Shown here: positions 35,880 through 45,244 of the stretch, in pieces
Layout: every line of letters begins with the position of its first letter
Position numbering within the stretch: position 1 is the first letter of the stretch
Origin: Cycas panzhihuaensis
Lineage: Eukaryota; Cycadophyta
Length of the DNA stretch: 64,000 bases
Direction: 5' to 3'
Assembly: GCA_023213395.1 (NCBI GenBank)
Contig: CM041465.1
Span: 8,804,001 to 8,868,000 of the forward strand
Notes under the pieces: generated by a model
Databases searched by the model: none
The model's input: only the letters and a program-made list of their open reading frames with translations
Told to the model about the DNA's origin: nothing
Made by a program: the position numbers and the translations under genes

Positions 35880-37895
35880 ATATGGCGTGGTACATCCTCT
35901 GTGGAAAGCCGGTATCCTTGCAAGGGGGATACAATCATATCACTCTATACATGTGACCCCCTGGAGGCTCGCGCTTTCCCCTGTCAAAACAAATACAATG
36001 TATATACTCTATCCTACTGTTGCCCTGCTCCTGGGGCACCATCTCCTGGTTGGTGTGATCCCTCTCCTGGGGACCACATCCCTTCGAGGCTCCTCCTGGG
36101 TCTCCACGAGCTCCCTGCCTCGCTCCCCTCATCACATGGTCTCCTCGGTGTCATTGTTGCCATGTGGGTATGCATCCTACTTCGGCTCGACCTCGATGTC
36201 ACCTGATCCACTGGCTGATCGTATCAAGCCTGGATATGATCTCTCTCGCTCTCCACTCCTTAGAGATGCTCCTCTAGCACTGCTATCTGAATCATGCTCT
36301 CTGTGTCTCCACCTGCTCCTCCCTGAGCCTTTAGAGTCTATACGCAACTCTGTAATGCGTCCCGCTTGCTCTGAACCTCATCCAGCTCCTGCTGCAGCTG
36401 TCCCTTGAATGCTACATGCTCCTGGGACTCTGCAGCCCATATATCCCTCGCCCTCACCAATGGGGTAAATGCTACCATGTGGGCACCTACTGATCTAGGT
36501 GCATCCTTGACCTAGATGGGTGGTTGCCCCTCTGCATACACTTGAGGGAACATCTCCCTCACCATCGCCTCTACCAACTGTCGAATCTCTACAGTACCTG
36601 CGATCCAATATGCCATGTATCAGTATATGTCTATGGATATCGAATCAACTAAAATCAAACTACATATCTATCTAGCAATCAAACAATGATAGGAAATGGC
36701 TATGTCTCACCTAGTGCGGCGGTTGACTCCTTGACTTGTGTGACTGCCTCCTCCTCTGGCACTCTACCAGCTGCTGGTACCCACCCTCAGGTACCTCCTC
36801 TACTAGGGCCTCTCTCCTCCCTGGAACTGGCTCTGCTATCGCCTCTCTGGATCTCCTCATGATCTGTAGCCTACGGGCCCATGTCACTGACCCCCTGCTC
36901 TCCTCCGTAGCTCCTGATAGGCTTGCCTCTCCGCCAGTAGTCCCAGATGGCCCTGCTCCTCCACTTGCTATCCCTGATGGACCTACCTCTCCCATAGGTC
37001 ATGACGGGCTGGCCCCATCTCCATCATCATCGTCTCCTAGGAGCACCTTGGCTCCACTTGCCTCATCATCATTGTCCCACCTCACTACCCTGTATAGATC
37101 TGTTATAAGGTTTATCATAGTGAGGAGGTCCAGTGATGTAGCCTTTACTAAGCATCAGACATGGGCCTGGTCCTCTGTCCCTCTCAATCTAGTCTACCAC
37201 CTGTGGACCATCGAGGCCCACTCTGCAATAGGGTGTGGTCCCCCGATTAGGGCCACTGCTCTAAAATAATCAAAAAACCAACACTGTAGCAGTGTGTTAT
37301 ACGACAGTCCTCCCTTGCCCACTACTCTGATGGCATCTAGCTATGTGACGAGGTTCGCCACTATCAAGGTAGCCCAGTCCATCCTCTCGCTAGCCTTGCA
37401 ATGACGGACTGCATCCATCCATCCCCCAGGGATGTCCCTATAGTTTTGTTTCTGGGAAACCCGGAACAGAATGCACAAAGTAATCAACTTCCTCACCCAA
37501 GCATTCCCTGACATGACCATAGCTTAGAGAGGAACCCCTCTCGTCTCCCATCTGTCTGCCCCGATGAATAATATCGCCACCTCCCTGTGTGCTGCCTCAT
37601 TACTAGGTAGCGCTCCCGGTCTTCTGACCTCCCGGTCGGCACTCCCAAGATTCTGTCTAATATCCCTCGGTGTCACTATCACATCTCTTACCTAGGGTAG
37701 GTGGAAAATGTGCCTCCTCTGGTCTTAGTGTGACATGATATCGATCAATAGCCTCTGGTCTGACATGTATTGAGGTGTCCTCATGACCTTCAATAGGCCA
37801 CATCTCCGTAGGACTCCCTTGTCCTCCCAAGACATCATCTCTATAAAGCTCAGCATCACCATCCCTATGTTTTCACGATTGTCTACTGCGATCAT
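35880..37895 (-). pseudogene. Antisense ORF of Tat-C: plant-mobile-domain-like protein with intron and coiled-coil-like tail
   Basis: Best preserved copy. Exon 1 (37895-36711, about 395 codons, five or six in-frame stops) reads YMSDQRLLIDIMSH-DQRRHI, IVTPRDIRQNLGSADREVRR, NEAAHREVAILFIGADRWET, RKLITLCILFRVSQKQNYRD, ASERMDWATLIVANLVT and GLSYNTLLQCWFFDYFRAVA. An acidic run and a Gly-Pro-Ser-rich run follow. A GT-AG intron is proposed at 36710-36598. Exon 2 reads EIRQLVEAMVREMFPQVYAE, then a charged heptad-like stretch (QQELDEVQSKRDALQS). The mobile-domain call is by motif. ATG 37895 may lie in an upstream intron, so the start is uncertain. Confidence 0.7.
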
Positions 37896-37941
37896 AGCTT
37901 ACAAACACCACCAAAAACTAGTCAAAACCTAGCTTGCACTC

Positions 37942-38170
37942 ACCTCTCAGCCTCTAGGCTATCTCTCAGCTCTGTCTGATCAAGATTTGGGGCCCTTCAG
38001 GCCCTTATCTTCTTTTTTCTATAGTGTTGCCTTCACATCATGCCAAACTTCACAATACCATGGAGTTTGGCCTGGGTCCCGTAATGATCAGGGCCCTGCA
38101 ACAAAGATCACGGCACCGTGATCTTTGCCACGGTGCGAATGGCACCCCCCCAAAAGGGGGGGTTTTCTGC
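37942..38170 (-). promoter_or_regulatory. Candidate antisense promoter of Tat-C
   Basis: Reading on the minus strand: palindrome arms AAAGATCACGG and CCGTGATCTTT (38103-38126) with a further CCACGGTG next to it, a degraded CACRRTACCRTGGAG copy at about 38050-38065, a TATA-like ACTATAGAAA near 38017-38026, and a strong donor-like AGAG|GTGAGTGC at 37943. It precedes the antisense ORF by about 50-250 bases. Confidence 0.45.
38145..38162. repeat. Perfect C7-AAAA-G7 hairpin in Tat-C
   Basis: Seven C, four A and seven G, followed by TTTT. It lies right beside the antisense promoter cluster and could form a very stable hairpin in RNA of either strand. Role unknown. Confidence 0.8.
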
Positions 38171-39101
38171 TCGAAAAAATAAAAAAAATTCTTCTAGGTG
38201 GGCCTCAGCGAGGCCCACCGGGACCAGGGGTACCTAATGCCCCAGTCCCGTCTCTTTCTAAGCCTGATTCAGACTCTGAGAAGTCATTTCTTGCCTATAT
38301 GGGGCCTAAAAATTTACACAAAATTCACAAAAAATAATGAAATTAAAACATTAAGATGGGCTGGGTTTCATAGGATCCACTCACTGGATCTAGCCTAGCT
38401 ATCATCATCTCGCTCCCATGGTCTCGATGGCTGTCTTCGTGCCCCGATCCAATGGTTCGATCTCCCTCAGCATACCTCTGAAGTTGGGTGGCACTCTGCT
38501 ACGTAAGGGAATAGCTCTAGATTCTCTCGAGAGCCCATGAAAATGAATCTGTTTTCCGTCAAGTTTCCTTATATAGGTGGGGGCCCTGACAGGCATTGTC
38601 TCTGTTTTAACTCTCGTGGCAGCCCTCTAGACTATCTCGTATCCCTGATCACCTTTTCCTTTTGGCCCTATCTCCCATTGTGCTCCCATAGCCTTCGTTT
38701 CTCTCTTTCTTGCGAGTGCATTTATGGCACCTTGCCAATGAACGTTTTCGCAAGGCCCTTTTATCTCATTTTATGTGCCACCCTTATGCATGCCCGAGTT
38801 TATATTTGTTTGGCTCGTTTTACCATCTTGGATCCATTTTCGCAGCTCTTTCTGCCCCTAGGGCCTCTAGAGAGAATGCTCCCCTCGTTCGGGGGCATGT
38901 TTTACTTTCTGAAGTAACCTTTAGTACTCTAGGGTGCCTCTTTTCCTGCCCACTCTCAGGCAGTGGTCAGATAGCATGCTCTCGTCCTTGGGTAGTCTCA
39001 TTGCCAGGTCCTCCTACCCTTCATGGCCATTTATTTCTTACCTTTTGAGCCTCTTTTTGTGTCATTATTGCTTATTATTACCAGGACTTTTTCTGTCACC
39101 C
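38171..39101 (+). other. Spacer before aRNH of Tat-C
   Basis: Open stretches here (38537-38917, 38934-39101) have no domain. TTGCTTATTATTACCAG at about 39069-39083 resembles a plant 3' splice site ending 18 bases before the aRNH ATG, so aRNH might be read from a spliced RNA. This is inference. Confidence 0.45.
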
Positions 39102-39551
39102 ATGTCTCTCTACATTTTTACCGACGACAGAAGCTGCGGTAATCCTGGACCTTCTACTACTGCTTGGATTCTTCACAGCTCTTCCGGACATGACTTCTTG
39201 TGTTCTAGAATCATCCTCCCTGAGGCTACCAATAACGAAGCTGAGTACATGGTTATTATTGAGGCCCTCACCGATGCACTCAGTTTCCATCACAAATCTA
39301 TTATTTTGCTTTGTGACTCCCAGGTTGTAGTGTCCCATCTCACTCAGGTTTACCAGGTGCGATGCCTTCACCTGAGAACCCTTGCTTTGATTGCCAAATC
39401 TCTCCTGGATTGTTTTCAGTCTGTTGACATTCGACACATTCCTGGGGCCCTCAACACTAAGGTAGATAGTCTCGTTCGCCTCATCCTTGAGCGTCACCTC
39501 CTTCTTCTCCTTGACCGTCCCTTAGGCTTGTCTAGTTGCTCTGTCACCTGA
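39102..39551 (+). CDS. Second (archaeal-like) RNase H of Tat-C, open and with all four catalytic acids
   Basis: 150 codons from ATG 39102 to TGA 39549-39551 without a stop; the frame is open from 38934. Motifs: MSLYIFTDDRSCGNPGPSTT (Asp 1), PEATNNEAEYMVIIEAL (Glu), ILLCDSQVVVSHL (Asp 2) and IPGALNTKVDSLVR (last Asp). It would cut the RNA strand of RNA:DNA hybrids. Tat elements are known to have gained such a domain in addition to the one fused to RT. It is the best preserved coding unit of this element, although its RT is destroyed. Expression is unknown. Confidence 0.85.
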   Translation: MSLYIFTDDRSCGNPGPSTTAWILHSSSGHDFLCSRIILPEATNNEAEYMVIIEALTDALSFHHKSIILLCDSQVVVSHLTQVYQVRCLHLRTLALIAKSLLDCFQSVDIRHIPGALNTKVDSLVRLILERHLLLLLDRPLGLSSCSVT

Positions 39552-39942
39552 GTCCCATGCCATCATACACATCATCTCATGATCCATTCACACCTTCAAA
39601 GCTAACTACTAATGAGGTTAAACTATGGCAACTACTAGTTTGGTTCACTTATCTCTTCTACTTGATCATGCATATCTCTTTATATCTTTTATGATGGGGG
39701 CAGTCCCCTCATCCTTCTTGTCTCCCAGTCAATTCCCAGGTGGCATATAGGTAGCCCATATGTGGTCTTCACTTGTATCCTCATATCCACGCGTTCTGCC
39801 ATGACACTCGTCGACACCCTTGACTACTGTTATGATCTTGATTTATATATCTACATACACATGTGCTACTGATAGTTGTGTTGCCAGCATTCACCATTGC
39901 ACCATGCTTCCAAGCGGCGAGGCTCTATTGCCAAGGGGGTAG
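39552..39942 (+). other. Spacer and polypurine tract before the 3' LTR of Tat-C
   Basis: TAATGAGGTTAAACTATGG at 39610-39628 is the post-stop motif about 60 bases after the aRNH stop. CCAAGGGGGTAG (39931-39942) directly before the LTR is the polypurine tract. Unlike Gyp-A/B there is no tandem-repeat block here. Confidence 0.75.
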
Positions 39943-42714
39943 TGTTTCTTGGCTTTCGGGAATGGATACGAAGAGGTCGACTTAGGTAAGTGCAGGTATG
40001 TTTCTCACCTTATTTTTATTTTTTTGTGAGGAGTATTTGCTTGCATGTTATGTTTTTCATAGATGGTTCACACCATCTACACCATATTTAGCCTATGACG
40101 ACTATAGTGGGGGCACACTCCCAGCAAGTATGGCACCTTGGTGGCCACATCACTTCTCGCAATCTACCCTACTCCCCTTAAGACTCACTTGATTTATGTG
40201 ATGTTCACTCATATGTTGATTCATCGCCATTTGCTCTCCTTATTGCGTCCTTGAGTCCCATGATTACCTTTCTTGTGGCTTTTGGTCTATTGTTTGCCTC
40301 TGGGTAGGTGGGCCCATCCCCTTGTCAGCCTCCTAGTACACTGGTCCATAGCCTTGGCTGGCTGTTTGGGCTAGTTTGGTCTTCTAGTCCTACACCACAG
40401 TCAATTTCGCGGTACTGCGGAGTTTACCACAGTACCACGAAGTTTCTCACAGTGTGATTGTTATGTTTTATTTTCTAAAACTACCATGGAAATTCTCACA
40501 TTTATTATAGAATTGCCACATGTCTTTTAACCCACCTTAGTGCCAGTTGAGCCCTAATCACTCGATTAGGGTTGGGGCTGAGTATTTAAGCCCATCTCAA
40601 CTCATTTTTAGGATCTTTTGGCTCTCTTTAGAAGGATTACAAAGGAAAAACACCCTACTGTCTGCTCTCTTCTACTGCTCTATTATATTTCCAGGACCTG
40701 CAACTGCTCTTCAGTGCCCAACTCTCCTTAGGCTTCACTGTGACATCCTCACAGCTCATTGCACACCTTGGAGAGGGCCTCCTTGAGGAGTTTTCAGGGT
40801 CTCCTTGCCCAGGCAGTCACCAAGTGGTCCCAGAAGCAGGATTTCCTCTAGCCATCTCAGCAGGGGCTCCATACCTACTATACTTCACCTTTTTCTCAGG
40901 TTTTTCAGCCTCTCCCAGCAGGCTTTTTTAGAGGAAAATGCCTCCCACTTTCTCTAAAGGTATATATTAATTTAAAGTCCTTTCTTTGCTCAGTTTATGC
41001 CTAGTTTTGTGTATGTTTGTCACTAGTTTTCTTATCTTGTTTCAAGAGTTTGTTCTTATCTTTCTCTTAGATTTTTCCTCTGTTGTTTAAGCCTCTTTTC
41101 CTATGTTTCACGCCTAGGACAGCAGCCAAAGAGGGCTCTATAGGGTTTGGGATAGAGTTGGGTGGATTTCGTACCACCTTTGCACTCCCTAATAGGCTTT
41201 CGCCCTCCAAACCCTCCTCTTTGCCCCTGTGTTATTCCTGGAGTGGGCAAAGGATTAGAGGACCACTTCTAGCTGCTAAAATCAGTGTTTGCACCTATTG
41301 CAATGTTGGTTTGTAGGCTCATTTCCCTCATCCAGGTAACGCATAAGCCCTAGAGACTTTCCTTAGCTCAACCCTTCTTTCAATAGCCTGGTTTACTCCC
41401 CATAGCACTCTGGCTCATTGAGGACTTCTTTGGGCTCTTTTGTACTTTTGCTACCCCAGTTTTCAGCCAACTATACAGCCATACCATTACTGCCCTGTGC
41501 CTTCTTGAGGGAGGGTAGGGTTACTCTTTATGGGAGGTGGGCCACTCCGAGAGTCACCTATCTACTTACCATCCATTTGAGCATTCTTGACTATAATTTA
41601 TTACTACAATCTTGTGATTTATGAGTACTAACATATATGTATAGAGATTTAGTTTTGGCATATGTGTATATATATGTTTTTTGGTGATCTCTCTTATGTT
41701 TTTAGCCTCCTTTCTCTGGAAGGGAACCTTTGCACTTACTTACAGGTATACGAAGGACGCAAGGAATTTCTCCTCTCTTCTCTCTCCTAGGTAAGTGCAT
41801 TTACTCGTATTTTATCATAGTATTTCATTTTCTACTATCGCTTTCTTTTTCTTCTTTTTGGCACTTTACTGTCACTTTCTGGGGAAGGTAAGGAAGCCCC
41901 ATGCTTCACCCTACCACGACCTCCCCTTTGCCGTGCTTCATGGAATGATTTAGACATCTTGTGGAAGCGTCATCACTTGGATCACGCCCTCATTTTGGGT
42001 ATGTGTTCTTGCTTCGTTTCACTCTCTTTCTTTTGAAAAGGATTTACATAGTAGTAATTAGACCACATAAGAAAAAAGGGAATCAACTCTCCTTTTTTAC
42101 TTGCATTCCATATGTTATATCTTATATACCATACCTATTATAGGAAAGGATTTTAGGAAGTTCTTCCCTCTAGCCTTTCCTTTTTAGCTTATAAACCTTG
42201 CCTTTGCTCTCTTGGTTTATCGTATTTGGTTTGGTTTACTTGTGTGTGCCTTAGCACCCTCTCCTCTCTTGATTGCTGCTTTAAAAGGGGGAACTTTTGA
42301 TCGATCGATTGTTCCCACTCCCTTTTTTTTCCCTCGGTTCCCTTTGCTTAGCCGAATAACCGAGAAGGTCTTAACCGTAGGCTATTTGCCTACTTTGCCT
42401 ATACTCGTTTCCCTTTGCCATAGGGAAACCTTTGAGGGATTCTCTCCCTTCCCTTCTGGCCATCTAAGGGTGGGAGGACTCTTCTCTAGAATCTATCCAG
42501 GCTACTCTTTCGCCTCCCCTCTTCCTAGTTGAAGTGGGGAACCACCTTGAGGTAGTTGGGTACCATCTGCAGGTCTCGAAATCATGCTCCGGCGCATGGG
42601 CGCCCTGCATGGTACTTGCCTCACTTGTAGGTTCCTATTTGCATCCCAATAGTGTCATCGATCATCCTTGCTATCCCTACGTAGCTAGGTGGTTATCCCG
42701 TAGATGCATATCCA
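39943..42714 (+). repeat. 3' LTR of Tat-C
   Basis: 2772 bases, TGTTTCTTGG to GCATATCCA, followed by the target duplication TACTA (42715-42719). It matches the 5' LTR with mostly C/T and G/A differences. The TATA-like box is at 40583-40590. Open stretches within it are not conserved as protein. Confidence 0.95.
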
Positions 42715-42719
42715 TACTA

Positions 42720-43344
42720 TAGTGGAGGTTTTATGACTATTTTGACCTATATCAAACAAATCAATATCTTCACCCCTTGATTCTAAGTTTGGGTGTTAAT
42801 ATAGTAACATCTTCCTCTCATGTCTATTCAATTATATTTTAAAGAAAAAGGAGTGAGAAAAGGATGGAGGAACGTCAATACATGAATCATGCATAACCAA
42901 ACTTGAAGAATTAGTTACCGAGTGAGTGGTGATGGAAGGAACTATTGGATTTACCCCTTAGGGCAAGCACAAAACCTATGAGAAATGAGTGTGAATAAAA
43001 TTTATGCCAGTAATCCTAACTGGGGGTGGACCTTGATGAGATAAGATGGAGCAAGAAGCCACTTCTTCATCAGAAATAGAAGAAGAAGAAATCGAAGAGT
43101 AATCAATTAAGTCAGAAAAAACAAGAGTAGATGGGGAGCCTAATGACAAAGGAATAAATTCAACTAAATCTATATCCTTTACCTCTAGTTGGGTAGAAAG
43201 GTCTTCAATAGCAAAGTAATAACCTAAACCAAGTGATTGAAAGAAATACTCTACAGAATTAGAGGACTCACCCAGCTCCAGAAAAACCTCAATAAGAGGA
43301 ACTGATTGTTTATTGGGTTTGGGCTTTCACTTAACAATCTTTAA
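42720..43344 (-). pseudogene. Protease-RT linker of Gyp-B, 5' part
   Basis: On the minus strand, after the protease stop it reads through an acidic linker aligned with Gyp-A 9116-9720 (for example VEYFFQSLGLGYYFAIEDLS-like). It is cut by Tat-C at 42714 and resumes at 26310. Several stops. Confidence 0.7.
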
Positions 43345-43776
43345 TTATCCATCATGGATGAACCTAAGTTCACCAAAGAGGGAGGAATAAACTACTACCA
43401 TTTGGGTGGTCCATGGCCTATCTAGAAGTATATTATATTCTAAGTTTAGGTCAATGATGGTAAGATTGGTAAGAACCATCTTTTCTTCCAATGTGAAAGG
43501 AAGAGTGACTTGACCTAAGGGCACCTTCCAATTCTTATCATACCCTTGGCAAATCCACTCGCATGGGTCAAAAATAGAAATCTCTAAATCATCGATAAGA
43601 TGAAGAGGGATTACACTGACGGATGATCCCTTGTCAATGATAACCCACTTGATATTGATATCATCCTTCACAATCTCAATGTAAAACGGGGGAATGTCTT
43701 TCAATATATAGGCAAAATGACTAGATAAGGTAGCAAGGTTGAAAGAAAATATAGAAGTAGGTGAAGAAACTCCCAA
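43345..43776 (-). pseudogene. Aspartic protease of Gyp-B
   Basis: 143 open codons on the minus strand: DIPPFYIEIVKDDINIKWVI, then IIDKGSSVSVIPLHL with the catalytic Asp kept, QVTLPFTLEEKMVLTNLTII, LNLEYNILLDRPW and GELRFIHDG, ending at TAA 43347-43345. It is the best preserved of the three Tat-type proteases, but lies in a dead element. The TAA is at the same codon as in Gyp-A and Tat-C. Confidence 0.85.
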
Positions 43777-45050
43777 GGCATCAAATAGAAGTTAAGGATA
43801 CTTAGGAAAATATTTCAGTAAATTGATAACAGATATACCTATTAAAATGGTCTTTAATTCTTCTACCAAAGAGAAAGATCCATTCTTTAAACTAGAGGGA
43901 ATGGATCTAAACCTGATGGGATTGAGGGGGGGAGGGTGGATTCTAGAGGTAAAGAGTTAGGATCCCTTGACATTAAATCATTGAATTATTTAGATGGACC
44001 TACACTCTTTGTAGTCTCCACCATGTTTATGGTTCTCTTAGTATCCCTACCTTTGGGAGGTGGACAAGATTTATCATTGTTTATTTTTATTGTAGCATTG
44101 CGGGAGTGGTAGTCTTCTTTGATGAATTAGAACTTGAAGGTTTAACTTCATCATTTTACACCAGCTTTTCTTTACCTCTATCTTCTTTATTCGTCTTGTC
44201 ATTATGTTGAGGTAATGGATCTTTGTAGACCATTTGGTCTTAGGATAACTTAGAAGCTTAGTTTGTTTGAACACTTGTATTTTTATTTGAATTTTAAACT
44301 ATTTGATACTCACTTATATCATGTGCATCTGTCTAATGATATGAGTACCACTTTGTCTTCCTAAAGAAAAGAGGAGGTGGAGGAGGAGCTTGTTTCTTCC
44401 TCCCTTGGGTAAGGTGAATAACTTTGGTCTCTTAGGAAGACTAACTTTGAGAAGGAGGATTAACACATAACTTAGTATTGATCACATGTTCCAACAATCT
44501 AATTGAAGAAGTGAGATGATCATAAGTGGGTTTAGGATGAGAAGCCTTGGTAGTTTGAATTGTTTCTTTTGAAGGTATAGATTTTCCACCCTTCTCAATA
44601 CCTGCTTGAATTTCAAATGTTTCTAAAGACTAGACATCGATCAACTGCTTCTTCATACATTTAAGGGCCTAACTTTAAAACTTCTAAGTGCACGTGAGGC
44701 CTCAACATATTAGTAAATAGATTGAATAATAAATTTGGGTCAAGATGTGAATGATAAGCATCCACCTAGTCTTGAAACCTCCTAACAAAGTCCCTTGATA
44801 TCTCACCATGATTCTACTTAATGGCCAACAAAGACTTAACACTTGACTCAAATGGTCTTGCTATATGAAAATAGTTGATAAAGGAGTCAATAAAATATTG
44901 GAATGAGAGAATGGAAGTTGAAGGGAGATGGTAAAACCACTTCAAGGCATCACCTTAAAGTGATTTAGGAAATAGGCATATCATAACATAATTATATGGC
45001 ATAAAATCTATGTAAGTAAGTACAAGTGCCTATATATGAGAGGCGGGGTC
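43777..45050 (-). pseudogene. gag of Gyp-B, C-terminal part
   Basis: It aligns with Gyp-A 7430-8626 in reverse: the capsid-like core (44700-45040), the CxxH zinc-finger-like motif near 44330, then a Lys/Asn/Gln-rich tail (44074-44274). It is cut at 45050 by the R-BRCT insertion. The N-terminal part is at 57400-58587, and about 115 bases in between, judged by Gyp-A, are missing. Confidence 0.75.
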
Positions 45051-45231
45051 TTTTATTAAATGGCCCTATTATGCACCTATAAATAAGGCCTCCAATGTAT
45101 TGGACATTATTCATATTTTATTAATCAAATATATATCTTTTGACTATTTCTACTCCATTGCTCATGTGCTCACGTGTGTTCTCTAGAATTTGGTGATTGA
45201 GGCTCCGGTTACGAAAAAGATCCATAACAAG
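45051..45231 (+). repeat. 5' LTR remnant of R-BRCT with TATA box
   Basis: It aligns with 57219-57399; the first part of the LTR is deleted. CTATAAATAAGG at 45078-45089 is a good TATA box. The LTR ends CCATAACA at 45231. Confidence 0.82.
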
Positions 45232-45233
45232 TG

Positions 45234-45244
45234 GTATCAAAGTG
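45234..45244 (+). promoter_or_regulatory. Primer binding site of R-BRCT
   Basis: TGGTATCAAAG lies two bases after the LTR end. It is the initiator tRNA-Met type site (TGGTATCAGAG), one base different, and matches that of Cop-D at 49129. Confidence 0.8.

Larger units (their letters stand above)
26311..42714 (+). mobile_element. Tat-C: complete Tat-type Ty3/gypsy element, 16.4 kb
   Basis: LTRs of 2765 and 2772 bases start TGTTTC and end TCCA; the flanking 5-base duplication is TACTA (26306-26310, 42715-42719). A PBS follows the 5' LTR and a polypurine tract precedes the 3' LTR. Order: gag, protease, RT (deleted), RNase H, integrase, antisense ORF on the minus strand, aRNH, 3' LTR. It is inserted in the protease-RT linker of Gyp-B. 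The LTRs differ at 25 of the first 199 positions by my count, nearly all transitions, so it is an old insertion. Confidence 0.95.

Noticed and set aside
36736-37269. 177-codon plus-strand ORF
   Set aside because: It is the shadow of the antisense gene; its low-complexity Ser/Pro/Leu content mirrors the Gly/Glu/Arg-rich minus-strand frame, which is conserved between families.
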